From Saccharomyces uvarum (taxonomy: Eukaryota; Ascomycota; Saccharomycetes; Saccharomycetales; Saccharomycetaceae): 64,000 nt of DNA. The DNA lies in assembly GCA_947243795.1 (NCBI GenBank), contig OX365943.1, forward strand, positions 558,001 through 622,000. Reading direction: 5' to 3'. Both the position numbers and the translations under genes were made by a program. The notes beneath the pieces were generated by a model. That model made no database searches. It worked only from the letters and a program-made list of their open reading frames with translations, and was not told the origin of the DNA. The number at the start of each line of letters is the position of its first letter. Position 1 is the first letter of the stretch. This document shows positions 31,292 to 41,711 of the stretch, in pieces.

Positions 31292-31720
31292 CTAATTTTC
31301 CCCCACGATCTGAAGACTGCGCAGGCTCAGTAAATGCATCACTTTTTCTTTGTCGTTGGCTTGGTCTTGTATCTGGCATATCAAACCGATAGGGCCCTTG
31401 TCACAGTCTGCGCATATTAAGTACTTTAGACACTTTTTAATTTTCCAGCTGGAATCTCCGTAATCGAAGGCGAACTCCTTGTCGCCTAAGTCCCCCAAGA
31501 GAGAAGAGGGAATGTCTCTGGATACACCAACGTTGTCGAAATCCCACACATCGGGAACAACCAAGAAGTTGCTGTTGCTAGAGCGCACGCCCGGCTCCGC
31601 TCTGTTTTCCAGCAGCTTGAATTGACTGTACACTCCTTCCGGCAAACTCACTATATTGTTTTCATCAATCGCGATGACGGCACTGCGACAGCCGTCAAAC
31701 AAACACGTGGCCCTGCTCAT
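31292..31720 (-). CDS. DSS4: Dss4, Mss4-type exchange factor or chaperone for the Rab GTPase Sec4
   Basis: A 142-residue Mss4/Dss4 protein with the zinc site Cys6, Cys11, Cys103 and Cys106. The conserved core DVWDFDNVGVSRDIPSS precedes the second Cys pair. It promotes nucleotide release from Sec4 and stabilises the empty form, acting in Golgi-to-plasma-membrane secretion. I place the start at the ATG at 31718-31720 because S. cerevisiae Dss4 begins with the corresponding MSKATC and is 143 residues. An in-frame ATG exists 13 codons upstream (31757-31759) and would add METSQTREEKTKT; which one is used is open. The gene is divergent from RLF2. Confidence 0.93.
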   Translation of the reverse strand: MSRATCLFDGCRSAVIAIDENNIVSLPEGVYSQFKLLENRAEPGVRSSNSNFLVVPDVWDFDNVGVSRDIPSSLLGDLGDKEFAFDYGDSSWKIKKCLKYLICADCDKGPIGLICQIQDQANDKEKVMHLLSLRSLQIVGEN

Positions 31721-32071
31721 GGTCTTTGTCTTTTCTTCCCTTGTCTGGCTCGTCTCCATTAGCCATGCACCGGACTCTCTGCTTTTCTTGCCATATATGC
31801 CAACTCTTGATATGCCCTTTTAGTAGTAGTTAAATGAAGGAGCGTTATCGCTAGAAACGAAGGCGATAGCATCTGCAGTGGGAGGCCAGCAGCTGTTTGG
31901 CGCCTGCCAAGTGGTTGAAAAGAAAAAGAGATGGTACACACACGGACCGAAAACGGGTCTGATTGTACAGATGGTGTCATGCTGCATCGATTTGGCCCTT
32001 ACCACAACAGATCGAGCCTTATTTTCGATGGCATGGCCTACCAGAGCCCGTTTGGGCTTAATTGGGCTCTT

Positions 32072-32088
32072 ACGCGTTGTGAACGCGT
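32072..32088. promoter_or_regulatory. Two MCB elements (ACGCGT) in the DSS4-RLF2 divergent region
   Basis: ACGCGT occurs at 32072-32077 and 32083-32088, five bases apart, about 250 bases before RLF2. Pairs of this sequence bind MBF (Mbp1-Swi6) and drive G1/S transcription, which suits the replication-coupled chromatin factor RLF2 better than DSS4. Confidence 0.7.
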
Positions 32089-32331
32089 GAAAAGGCTTCA
32101 ACTGAAAAAAAAAAAGAGAAGATCTACATCGTTAAACGTAGAAAGGATGGAAAATTGGCTCAAGAAGCGAGTTTCTCATCAGCGGCCCCCAAGATACAAA
32201 CCGTTTTGAGTTGGCAGCTTGAAGAAACAAGAATTGGTCATTTTTATTTCTTTATTTTTTTATTTTTACAGAGAACTCTACTATTTCGACGACCTTCAGG
32301 ATAAAGAAGAGAGTCAAAAGACAAGAGAATA

Positions 32332-34140
32332 ATGGAGCAACTACCTTCGTCGATCCCTCCTCAGAACGACACTAAGAAGAAGGGAATACTTTCCTTTTTC
32401 CAGAACACTACCACTATAAAGAGCAGCCTTGGCGTAAGCAAGTCTGTGAGGAAAGAGACCAGTGTCATTACTTTGGATGACCCTAATGAGGCTGCTGCTG
32501 AAGAGCGGAGCAATGTTTTGAGCACCACTAAGGAATCCGCAGACGAAATAAAGGCTGCGTCTGGGACGGCTAATGCAGAAAGTCAACACATAGACGACAA
32601 AATCGTGCTCACAAAGATTACAGGATCTACTGTGGGGAGCACAGAGCAATTGCCATCCGATGAGGCTGTGTCAGTTGCAAAAAGCAAAAGCTCTTCCCCA
32701 TCCTCCAGAAAAGAGCTGTCTACAATAAGAAAAGAGCAAGTCAAAAGGGAAAAGGAACTGAAGAGGCAACAACGTGAACAGGAAAAGCAGAGAAAAGAAT
32801 CATTACGTCAAGAAGAAAAGCGCAAAAAAGAACTCAAGGCTGAAGAGGAGAAACAGAAGCGTGCTGAATTGAAGAAACAGAAAGAAGAGGAAAAACGCAA
32901 GAAAGAAGAAGCCAGATTGGAGGCTAAAAAAAAAAGAGAACTGGATAAATTGAAAAGAGAGGAGGACATTCGCTCAAAGGAAAAGGCTAAAGAAAGAGCA
33001 CAATCCCGTATTGGTAATTTTTTCAAAAAGGTAAGCGATTCAAACACACCCGTGGTGGAAAAGTCAGATTATGAGAAATTTTTCCTGCCTTTCTACGCTA
33101 AAGATGGAGTTAAAGCCTGCGATAAGTGGAAATTAACAAAACCGCGACTGGAAGACAGTAAAAAAAAGATAGATCATTTACTATTGAATAGTAATAATGC
33201 GGACGACGACGAACTTTTAAGTTGGCTAAAGTCCAAAGAGGTGGCCAGAGGTCACAAAATCAAATGCAAGGCTGTTGAGGTTCTACAACAAATGACACTG
33301 AAGGAAAAGACCGACGAAGAGCTTCATTCTCTACTTGCGCAAGTCCCACACAAATACATAAAATTCTACGAAAATGTGAGGCCCCCATTTATTGGAACGT
33401 ACTCTGTGGATTTCACTTTGCCGGCAAATAATCCTTTTTCCACGGAAGGTACAGGATTCAATTATGATTATGATTCTGATGTAGAATGGGTTAACGAAGA
33501 AGAAGAAGGTGAAGTTGACAATCTAGAGAGCGGCGAAGAAGAAGAAGAGGAGGAAGATGACGAAGATATGCCCAGTGAGGGAGAATTCGACGGTTTTCTT
33601 GATAAGGAAGAAAACGGTGACGTGGATGGCCTATCCGGCGCTAAGAGAAAATTTGTAGGCCCACTGATACCAACAATATGTTTGAAATCAGACTTTGAAA
33701 ACCTGTCGGATGAAAATAAACGATATTTTCAATTACTTAAAGCAGAAGTTCTCATAGAAACCAACGTGCCAATCGATCCTTTCAAAGAGCCCAGAGCATC
33801 ACCCTTGCCGTCCAAAAGAAGTAATTCCGAGCTACAAACACCGAACTCTAGTCAATCTCAAAGTCCCGAAAAGAAACAGAAAACACTAATCACAGACTCC
33901 AAGGACTTGCTTCGACTTTTTGATGGCGTTCAAGATAGCACGTTTTCGCTGGGTACCGTGACCGAAATAGCACAAAAAAATCTGCCACAGTACAATAAAC
34001 AAACGATCAAGAACACCATTAAGGAATATGCCATAAGGGGTTCAGGGAAAGGTGATTTACCCCGAAAATGGGAGATCAAAGACGTGGCAAACTGGGAAAA
34101 TCTCCGAGCAAATGCGAATACACCGACTCCATCTTCGTGA
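32332..34140 (+). CDS. RLF2: Rlf2/Cac1, large subunit of chromatin assembly factor CAF-1
   Basis: A 602-residue protein (about 606 in S. cerevisiae). Order of parts: a non-canonical PIP-like GILSFFQ near residues 18-24; a highly charged KER coiled coil, about 135-225; a canonical PCNA-binding PIP box QSRIGNFF at 224-231; an acidic ED region about 380-430, with a long Glu/Asp run, that binds H3-H4; and a C-terminal winged helix (about 520-600) for DNA. With Cac2 and Msi1 it deposits H3-H4 behind the replication fork. The start ATG follows a short leader, and paired MCB sites lie upstream. Confidence 0.97.
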   Translation: MEQLPSSIPPQNDTKKKGILSFFQNTTTIKSSLGVSKSVRKETSVITLDDPNEAAAEERSNVLSTTKESADEIKAASGTANAESQHIDDKIVLTKITGSTVGSTEQLPSDEAVSVAKSKSSSPSSRKELSTIRKEQVKREKELKRQQREQEKQRKESLRQEEKRKKELKAEEEKQKRAELKKQKEEEKRKKEEARLEAKKKRELDKLKREEDIRSKEKAKERAQSRIGNFFKKVSDSNTPVVEKSDYEKFFLPFYAKDGVKACDKWKLTKPRLEDSKKKIDHLLLNSNNADDDELLSWLKSKEVARGHKIKCKAVEVLQQMTLKEKTDEELHSLLAQVPHKYIKFYENVRPPFIGTYSVDFTLPANNPFSTEGTGFNYDYDSDVEWVNEEEEGEVDNLESGEEEEEEEDDEDMPSEGEFDGFLDKEENGDVDGLSGAKRKFVGPLIPTICLKSDFENLSDENKRYFQLLKAEVLIETNVPIDPFKEPRASPLPSKRSNSELQTPNSSQSQSPEKKQKTLITDSKDLLRLFDGVQDSTFSLGTVTEIAQKNLPQYNKQTIKNTIKEYAIRGSGKGDLPRKWEIKDVANWENLRANANTPTPSS

Positions 34141-34613
34141 CTCGATCAAATTACCAGTATATAGAAAACAAACAAATAGACTAATTACTTTTTAAGATAT
34201 CTAATAAAAGCATTTAATGCCATATTTTGCAGCTAATCGCTCTTAAAATTCCTCCGATGGGTCCTTGGCACTTCTTGTATATAGGAATAATGCTACACAA
34301 ATGCAAGTAGATACTTCTTTGCCTCGTGACTACGTACAATTACCATCTCTTGCTCTTTTAAAATGCTATGAAAATCTCGCTATAAAGATGCAAACACTTA
34401 ATTTTCCCAAAAGGGAAAAATAATGATAATTCGCGGCCTCGAAACTAGAGACAGAGAAAAAAAAGACAACATAAACACTTTTACATTAGCGCATTTCTTC
34501 AATCCTTCTGGAAGAGCGATTCTTAATAAATAGAACGTCGATATTCAATCCTCTCATTTATTAATAGGGTATAAGTTCGGAATTGTGCTAAAACAACCTC
34601 AAAGCATTCGAAA
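34141..34613. other. Intergenic: RLF2 3' region and MCM4 promoter
   Basis: About 470 bases between two plus-strand genes. The only element I can name is the early-cell-cycle box at 34403-34418. Confidence 0.55.
34403..34418 (-). promoter_or_regulatory. Early cell cycle box (Mcm1 site) upstream of MCM4
   Basis: The near-palindrome TTTCCCAAAAGGGAAA, read on the minus strand, fits the ECB consensus TTTCCCNNTTNGGAAA at every fixed position. It lies about 200 bases before the MCM4 ATG. ECBs bind Mcm1 with Yox1/Yhp1 and give M/G1 expression of MCM and other pre-replication genes. Confidence 0.8.
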
Positions 34614-37415
34614 ATGTCTCAGCAGCCTAGCTCGCCAGCGAGAGAGGATAGCAATTCCAGTTCTCCAATGATACCAAATCCTGATTCCGTTCCACCACAG
34701 CCTTCTTCTCCAGCATTATTTTATAGCTCATCATCATCGCAAGCTGATACCTATGGTCGCAACAATAGCCAGAACCAAAGTCAGGGGGACGGTAACATTA
34801 GAGCTGCTATAGGTTCTTCACCACTAAACTTTCCATCCTCTTCCCAACGACAAACCTCCGATATATTCCTATCTCAGAGAAGACAGGTCAGAAATGGCTC
34901 TTCCGCTAATACTCCTGGAAGATCGAGATACCATTCTGATTTGAGAAGTGATAGGGCGTTACCTAGCTCTTCATCTTCGTTAGGCGGTAATAGTCAGAAC
35001 CGTATACACATGAGAAGAAATGATATTCATACATCCGATCTGTCTTCTCCACGGAGGATTGTTGATTTCGACACTAGATCTGGTGCTAATACCATGGCGT
35101 CTTCGTCATCTTCTGCTCCTCCATCCGAAATCAGTGAACCGTTGAGAATAATTTGGGGTACTAACGTCAGTATTCAGGAGTGTACAACCAACTTTCGTAA
35201 TTTTTTGATGTCTTTCAAATATAAATTCCGTAAAGTTTTGGATGAAAGGGAAGACTTCATTAACAGCACCACCGACGAGGAACTATACTACATCAAACAG
35301 CTTAATGAAATGAGAGAACTTGGTACCTCCAATCTAAACTTAGATGCAAGAAACCTACTCGCTTACAAGCAAACAGAAGAGCTATATCATCAGTTACTAA
35401 ATTACCCTCAAGAAGTTATTTCCATCATGGATCAAACTATAAAGGATTGCATGGTTTCTCTGGTAGTGGACAACCATTTAGACTATGATCTGGATGAAAT
35501 TGAAACTAAATTTTACAAAGTAAGACCTTATAATGTAGGTTCTTGTAAAGGTATGCGTGAACTTAATCCAAACGATATTGATAAATTGATAAATTTGAAA
35601 GGTCTTGTTCTAAGATCAACTCCGGTCATTCCCGATATGAAAGTAGCGTTTTTCAAATGTAATGTTTGCGACCACACAATGGCCGTGGAAATTGACAGAG
35701 GAGTTATCCAAGAACCTGCTAGATGTGAACGTATTGATTGTAATGAACCTAATTCCATGTCATTAATACATAACAGGTGTTCATTTGCAGATAAACAAGT
35801 CATCAAACTACAGGAAACACCAGATTTTGTCCCAGATGGGCAGACACCTCACTCTATTTCATTATGTGTGTACGATGAATTAGTCGATTCTTGTAGAGCG
35901 GGTGATCGTATCGAGGTAACCGGTACGTTTAGATCCATTCCTATTAGAGCCAATTCTAGACAACGTGTCTTAAAATCGTTGTATAAAACATATGTCGATG
36001 TGGTTCATGTAAAAAAAGTCTCAGATAAAAGGTTAGACGTTGACACTTCCACCATCGAGCAGGAACTAATGCAAAACAAGCTAGATCATAACGAAGTTGA
36101 AGAAGTAAGACGGATTACTGATCACGACTTGGCGAAAATTCGTGAAGTTGCATCTAGAGAAGACTTGTATAGTCTATTGGCACGCTCTATTGCTCCAAGT
36201 ATTTATGAACTAGAAGATGTCAAAAAAGGTATTCTGCTTCAATTGTTCGGCGGTACGAATAAGACTTTTACGAAGGGTGGTCGTTATAGAGGTGATATAA
36301 ATATTTTGCTTTGCGGGGATCCATCTACTTCCAAGTCGCAAATTTTGCAATATGTTCACAAAATTACTCCTCGTGGTGTGTATACTTCAGGGAAAGGGTC
36401 ATCTGCTGTTGGTTTAACCGCTTACATAACAAGGGATGTTGACACGAAACAACTTGTTTTAGAAAGTGGTGCGTTAGTACTGTCTGATGGTGGTGTGTGT
36501 TGTATTGATGAATTTGATAAAATGAGTGACTCTACAAGATCTGTTTTACATGAAGTTATGGAACAACAAACTATTTCTATCGCGAAAGCGGGAATTATCA
36601 CAACATTGAACGCCAGAAGTTCCATTCTGGCTAGTGCTAATCCAATCGGTTCACGTTACAACCCGAACTTACCTGTGACACAAAACATTGATTTACCTCC
36701 TCCATTACTTTCGAGATTTGATCTAGTTTATCTGGTTCTGGACAAAGTTGATGAAAAAAATGACAGAGAACTAGCTAAGCACTTAACAAATCTTTATTTA
36801 GAGGATAAACCCGAACATGTGTCTCAAGATGATGTTCTACCAGTTGAGTTCTTAACGATGTATATTAGTTATGCAAAGGAGCACATAAACCCAGTGATCA
36901 CCGAAGCCGCCAAAACAGAGCTTGTTCGTGCATACGTAGGAATGAGGAAAATGGGTGATGATTCGAGATCTGATGAGAAGAGAATCACAGCTACAACAAG
37001 ACAGTTAGAAAGTATGATTCGTTTAGCTGAAGCACATGCTAAGATGAAATTAAAAAGCGCTGTAGAACTGGAAGATGTTCAAGAGGCTGTGAGATTAATC
37101 AGATCAGCTATCAAAGATTACGCAACAGATCCAAAGACCGGTAAAATCGACATGAATTTAGTTCAAACAGGTAAATCTGTGGTTCAGAGAAAATTGCAGG
37201 AGGATTTATCAAGGGAAATCGTAAATGTTTTAAAAGATCAGGTATCGGACTCAATGTCGTTCAATGAGCTTATCAAGCAAATAAATGAACATTCTCAAGA
37301 TAGAGTCGACTCTTCTGATATCCAAGAGGCTTTGACAAGGCTGCAACAAGAAGATAAGGTTATTGTTCTTGGTGAAGGTGTAAGGAGATCAGTTCGCTTA
37401 AACAACCGTGTCTGA
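34614..37415 (+). CDS. MCM4: Mcm4, subunit of the Mcm2-7 replicative helicase
   Basis: A 933-residue protein. The first 175 residues are Ser/Thr/Pro/Gln-rich with many SP and SQ sites, the segment phosphorylated by CDK and DDK in the family. The zinc finger is CNVCDHT followed by CERIDC near residues 350-375. The AAA+ core has Walker A GDPSTSKSQ at 568-576 (Lys574), Walker B CCIDEFDKM, and the arginine-finger motif LLSRFDLVYLVLD. A C-terminal winged helix closes the protein. It is loaded at origins in G1 as part of a double hexamer and drives fork unwinding. Confidence 0.99.
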   Translation: MSQQPSSPAREDSNSSSPMIPNPDSVPPQPSSPALFYSSSSSQADTYGRNNSQNQSQGDGNIRAAIGSSPLNFPSSSQRQTSDIFLSQRRQVRNGSSANTPGRSRYHSDLRSDRALPSSSSSLGGNSQNRIHMRRNDIHTSDLSSPRRIVDFDTRSGANTMASSSSSAPPSEISEPLRIIWGTNVSIQECTTNFRNFLMSFKYKFRKVLDEREDFINSTTDEELYYIKQLNEMRELGTSNLNLDARNLLAYKQTEELYHQLLNYPQEVISIMDQTIKDCMVSLVVDNHLDYDLDEIETKFYKVRPYNVGSCKGMRELNPNDIDKLINLKGLVLRSTPVIPDMKVAFFKCNVCDHTMAVEIDRGVIQEPARCERIDCNEPNSMSLIHNRCSFADKQVIKLQETPDFVPDGQTPHSISLCVYDELVDSCRAGDRIEVTGTFRSIPIRANSRQRVLKSLYKTYVDVVHVKKVSDKRLDVDTSTIEQELMQNKLDHNEVEEVRRITDHDLAKIREVASREDLYSLLARSIAPSIYELEDVKKGILLQLFGGTNKTFTKGGRYRGDINILLCGDPSTSKSQILQYVHKITPRGVYTSGKGSSAVGLTAYITRDVDTKQLVLESGALVLSDGGVCCIDEFDKMSDSTRSVLHEVMEQQTISIAKAGIITTLNARSSILASANPIGSRYNPNLPVTQNIDLPPPLLSRFDLVYLVLDKVDEKNDRELAKHLTNLYLEDKPEHVSQDDVLPVEFLTMYISYAKEHINPVITEAAKTELVRAYVGMRKMGDDSRSDEKRITATTRQLESMIRLAEAHAKMKLKSAVELEDVQEAVRLIRSAIKDYATDPKTGKIDMNLVQTGKSVVQRKLQEDLSREIVNVLKDQVSDSMSFNELIKQINEHSQDRVDSSDIQEALTRLQQEDKVIVLGEGVRRSVRLNNRV

Positions 37416-37727
37416 TACTCTCTGGTACTGTATTCTCCCTATGCAACAATCAGTAAATACAAATTGTTTATTATAAGCCTGTATATTTCACATTTGTGTG
37501 TTTTGTAACATTATTAATATTGGAAGCTTGACTTGGTGGGCGGCTTTTTTTCTTATTCCTGATTGGCTGAATAAAAATCCTCTTTAACGCACGAGAAAAT
37601 ATCCCGAAGGATGATTCCATTTAAAGACCGAAGAAAGTGAAGATCCCTTACATTCATTGTTTTAACATAACTTTGCGAGTCAACTGGATCACTCGAAGCC
37701 ATATATCAGAACTTCAATCAGTCCATC
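37416..37727. promoter_or_regulatory. MCM4 3' region and ATP20 promoter with a CCAAT-type site
   Basis: TGATTGGC at 37560-37567 matches the Hap2/3/4/5 consensus TNRTTGGT at all but the last base and lies about 160 bases before ATP20, a respiratory gene. The Hap assignment is inference; no other element stands out. Confidence 0.4.
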
Positions 37728-38075
37728 ATGCTAGGTAGAATTCAAAATTACACAAGTGGGTTAGTTTCTAAAGCAAATCTTTTATCAACAAAGGCCTTGT
37801 ACTATGGTAAAGTTGGTGCCGAGATTTCAAAACAGATTTATGTAAAGGAAGGTCTCCAACCACCAACTGCAGCCCAATTCAAATCAGTATACCTAAATCT
37901 TTACAAGCAGAGCCTTAACTTCGTATTGAAGCCTACGGAAGTTTTATCGTTTTTGAAGAACATTCAAAAGAACGAATTATTAAAATACGGTGCATATGGC
38001 GTTCAGATAGTGGGGTTTTATTCAGTTGGTGAAGTAATTGGAAGGAGAAAGCTGGTGGGCTATAAGCATCGTTAG
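37728..38075 (+). CDS. ATP20: Atp20, subunit g of mitochondrial ATP synthase
   Basis: A 115-residue protein with the single C-terminal membrane helix that carries the GxxxG motif, Gly101 and Gly105, as in S. cerevisiae. Subunit g sits in the peripheral membrane part of F1Fo and, with subunit e (Tim11), makes the dimer interface that shapes cristae. The N-terminal part is basic and amphipathic (IQNYTSGLVSKANLL). Start and length agree with the family. Confidence 0.97.
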   Translation: MLGRIQNYTSGLVSKANLLSTKALYYGKVGAEISKQIYVKEGLQPPTAAQFKSVYLNLYKQSLNFVLKPTEVLSFLKNIQKNELLKYGAYGVQIVGFYSVGEVIGRRKLVGYKHR

Positions 38076-38478
38076 GCTTTTAATTTTATCTATTCAGACA
38101 AACCTTGTATATTCATTGATTAGACGTGTAAGCTGACGTATAAAGAGTACAAAAGTAGATAAAGAATATATATTCAATCCTATCTTTATTTTACACTTCA
38201 TGTGATGTGATGTAGAAGTTGATACCAGAGTTTCACTAGCTTTCTGCCATCACCTTTTTGACAAAAGAATAAATATACTTTTTTTTGGCTAAAGTAGGTT
38301 CTTTCTTATATACATCCCCCGACGATTGTACAGCTCAGAAAAGCTTCGTTGGGTGGTTTAAATAAACTGGTAAAAATGACCATGAAAAGGCATTTAGATT
38401 TCTTGACAACCTTTTCTATTCTCTTAAAATAGATGGTACATTAGTGAACCACAGAATAAACGCTGAGAAAACAAATGA
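38076..38478. other. Convergent intergenic region between ATP20 and AGC1
   Basis: About 400 AT-rich bases that must hold both 3' ends. TATATA-type efficiency elements are present near 38168. No gene was seen. Confidence 0.5.
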
Positions 38479-41184
38479 CTATTCACTAATATCTCTTAAA
38501 TACTTTTGAAACTTCTTGTAAACCGAAGGGTCAAATCTAGAAAAGTTATTGTCTAAGTCAATAAACGTTTTGGCAATTTGACAGCTTTTGTAGTAATAAT
38601 TAGCATGCTTCCCGTCACGGGAATAGAGCTTCTGCAGTGGGAGCTCATTATTAATATCAGCTGTTATTTTTTCATTTTCTGTATTGTCGCCTATACTGAA
38701 TTTCTTATTATTCCCTCTGGACTTCATTTTATCATCAGGGGAAGGAATAAAGCCCTTGAACAGTTCATAAGCGGCCAATGTGAACCCAAATTGAGGAGAA
38801 CTTCTCAAGACACGAGCTCCTCCGCCTTTAAAAAAGCTTCTGAAACTCTCTTCCTTCAGGATAATACGAATAGCATGGAGAATACCGTTGTACCTCGTCT
38901 CACCTTTTCGTGGATTTATTTGTAATCTAGTTTTTATGACATCAAAGGGCGTAGTTAAAAAGGCTGCAGGCATACCAGCAATGGCACCAGCAGTTAAAAG
39001 TTCCCATGTTTTCAATCTATTTCTCTTTGTCTTATCATTCGGATCGAAATCGAAAAGATCTTTTTTTAAATGTGCATAAGTAGGAAAATAAATAGCAGAA
39101 AATGGGACATCTCTCATCAAGCAAGCTGCTACACCATTATACAAGCCTTTCAACCCCAATTTTCTAACAATTTGAACCGCTGTTTCATTCGCTTGCTGTA
39201 TGTTTTCACCAACATAATCAGATTGAACCTGTAACCTAATTTTTACGATTTCTAAAGGATTAGTGAATATAACTTGGCATGCGCCTGCCGAAGCACCTGA
39301 TATAATTTCAGGTAGAAGACTTAACTTACCGTTTTTGTCGGTCAACCTGTTTCTCAAAAAATCATTGACGGTCAACTTAATCGCCTTTTCAGGTGCTACC
39401 CCTATCAATTGAGGTCCAAGACCAGAATAAAGGCCTTTTATTCCTTCACGAGATACAATCTTCAAAAGACAATCAATTGAGTTTTTGTATTGGGATAATG
39501 ATCTTTGAGCTTGCATTCTTGTTTTTACAAAGTCTATTGGATATACTATAGTTGCCCCGATGCAGCCTGCAATGGAGCCCAAAGAAAAATTGTACAACGA
39601 ATCGAAAATTGGATAAAAATAATAGTTAACATAAAGTGATTCGTTTTGATTTTTTCGCAATTCCATTTGGTGAACTAAATCGTTCAAATAATTTGGATTC
39701 AGAATTTTCATGAAATCTTCAATCGTTAAATCAGAGCGCATAGTTGCTTTATCCCTTTTTCCTCCGAATACCGATTCAAATAAACCAGTACTTGCCTTAG
39801 AAGCTTTTTTAACTCCAGAATCCTGGGAAAAGCCATCTGACAGATCGTGGTAGTAGTCATTAAAACTTTGCAAGTTTTTTCTTGATTTGCTTACTCCATG
39901 TAAATATTCGTTGTGAATAAAAAAATCAATATCTGAATCGTAATGATGGTCGTTAAGAAGCTCGTTATCTCGCTTACTTTTCTTCCTTAGCCTTCTGTTT
40001 TCCTTTGAATTTGCAACGATAGAAAATAACAAGTTAATCTGGGATGGAGAAAACTCAATGATGTTGTTTACTTTGCTATACTGGGCATTTAAAACTGTCA
40101 TAAAGTCTCTTTTCGTAATTATCTGTTCTCTGATATCTTGCTCGGTCAAGTTGTTTTCAGTAACATACTTGTGCAATATTTGATTCAGTAAATCGAAATT
40201 TTGAAATAAATAAAACACATCCTTGAACACATTATATGGTATGGAATTGTTATCTGCTTTTAATAATTTTGTGTTCGATAAATTCAAAGAGGAGAAAATA
40301 TCCGCGGATACTCTATGAGAATAAAATAATCTCAGAAGGTAGATGAGTTGATTTTTGCTTAAAGCTAAACGATGTCCTTGCGAGTCCATCTGTGCTAATC
40401 TATCAAATCCTATAAATATTTTTTCGTTTTTCAAATCGTTCTGTAAAATGGTCACTAGAGAATTTAAACTCAAAAATGCTTCATTTTCATGATAACATTT
40501 GTAGAACTTCAAAAACCGAAAGTTTTCCCAGTCGAGTAGTAAATTATTCTCCTTGACAAAATCATCGTCAATTGACTCATGCAGCAGTCGAATGGTATCT
40601 TTAAACTGGTCAAGATTTAAAAGAAGCTCATCAAAACTTAAGAATCTATTTCCATAATTGATTGATTTAATCCTGTCATCTGCCGCCTTTAAACTGAATG
40701 AGGAATTACCAAACTTTCTCTTCTGTTTTGCTTTTATATTCTCTACATCAAATTTTCTAAAGAATTCATATAGGATGATAAGATGATAATTATCGTATTC
40801 TAATAAATTGTTGAAGTAAAACCAATCATTGAGTGTCAAATATCCTTTATTTTGTTCATCAATAGCAAAGAAAATACATCCAAACGCGTTCTTAGGTACT
40901 TGATTCAAATTAAATGAATGGTCTGTGAACTTCGGGTATATACTCTTTGAGCTAGATATCAATTCAATGAAATCATCATATGTTAAAATTGGTTCTCCTG
41001 TAACTTTGTCCATCCTGGGTTCCCTACGTGCTATTTTAAAGTTATTGTAGTTCACTGTGGGTAGGTCTGACTTATCATTAGCAATACTAACAGGTGTGCC
41101 CTCTTTTGTTAACACACTTGCAAACTGTTTGAATACTTCCAATTGCTGCTTTTTTTTCCCACTATTCGAGTTAATTTGCTCCAT
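38479..41184 (-). CDS. AGC1: Agc1, mitochondrial aspartate-glutamate carrier
   Basis: A 901-residue protein (902 in S. cerevisiae) with a long N-terminal domain of degenerate EF-hand character and a C-terminal SLC25 carrier. The three carrier signatures are YPIDFVKTR near residue 548, NPLEIVKIR near 640 and PFDVIKTR near 745. The carrier exchanges aspartate and glutamate, feeding the malate-aspartate shuttle, and can import glutamate. Unlike human citrin, the yeast protein is not thought to be calcium-regulated. A basic, Ser-rich linker lies between the domains (about 400-480). The frame opens 11 codons upstream at a TTG; I use the first ATG, MEQINSNSG. Confidence 0.96.
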   Translation of the reverse strand: MEQINSNSGKKKQQLEVFKQFASVLTKEGTPVSIANDKSDLPTVNYNNFKIARREPRMDKVTGEPILTYDDFIELISSSKSIYPKFTDHSFNLNQVPKNAFGCIFFAIDEQNKGYLTLNDWFYFNNLLEYDNYHLIILYEFFRKFDVENIKAKQKRKFGNSSFSLKAADDRIKSINYGNRFLSFDELLLNLDQFKDTIRLLHESIDDDFVKENNLLLDWENFRFLKFYKCYHENEAFLSLNSLVTILQNDLKNEKIFIGFDRLAQMDSQGHRLALSKNQLIYLLRLFYSHRVSADIFSSLNLSNTKLLKADNNSIPYNVFKDVFYLFQNFDLLNQILHKYVTENNLTEQDIREQIITKRDFMTVLNAQYSKVNNIIEFSPSQINLLFSIVANSKENRRLRKKSKRDNELLNDHHYDSDIDFFIHNEYLHGVSKSRKNLQSFNDYYHDLSDGFSQDSGVKKASKASTGLFESVFGGKRDKATMRSDLTIEDFMKILNPNYLNDLVHQMELRKNQNESLYVNYYFYPIFDSLYNFSLGSIAGCIGATIVYPIDFVKTRMQAQRSLSQYKNSIDCLLKIVSREGIKGLYSGLGPQLIGVAPEKAIKLTVNDFLRNRLTDKNGKLSLLPEIISGASAGACQVIFTNPLEIVKIRLQVQSDYVGENIQQANETAVQIVRKLGLKGLYNGVAACLMRDVPFSAIYFPTYAHLKKDLFDFDPNDKTKRNRLKTWELLTAGAIAGMPAAFLTTPFDVIKTRLQINPRKGETRYNGILHAIRIILKEESFRSFFKGGGARVLRSSPQFGFTLAAYELFKGFIPSPDDKMKSRGNNKKFSIGDNTENEKITADINNELPLQKLYSRDGKHANYYYKSCQIAKTFIDLDNNFSRFDPSVYKKFQKYLRDISE

Positions 41185-41711
41185 AATAATATAATAAATT
41201 CCTAAGGTCGCTAGCAAAGCAGCATACTTTTAAGTTGGAGTATGAAAGTTAATGTGTCTCCTCAATGAAGTATGGTTCAAAAAGAAGAATTAGAGCTATC
41301 TTTAAAGATTGTAACAAATGCGGGGTCGTAAGATTGAACTTGAAAGTCAGGTAAGATCAATAATCAAATATTATCATACAATAAATAGGTCAGTTTTAAG
41401 GCCTTTGTGCGTGCTTTTTATATTCAAACAGTTGACTTCTTGGCCTCGAATGGTAGTTAACTTTGAGAATCTTTATATGTTTCGAGATGTTTTTTCAGCA
41501 TGTCCGCAGTGTTCCCCTAAATCGATTCAAAAAAAATTTCGTGATGGCTCGCAGCTAAATGGCCAATAAAGAAGGTTCCTTCTCCAATATAAGACATGAG
41601 TCTCGACTCTAAATTGTCTCAACTGGAATTTGACGGTTCTGCAACAGGTTGGTTGTAAGCTTTCTTATACATTTACATCACTATAATATTAAACAAGATA
41701 AACAATATAAA
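41185..41711. other. Intergenic: AGC1 promoter and YPR022C 3' region
   Basis: About 530 bases between two minus-strand genes. An 83-codon frame on the plus strand here shows no family features. Nothing further was recognised. Confidence 0.5.
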
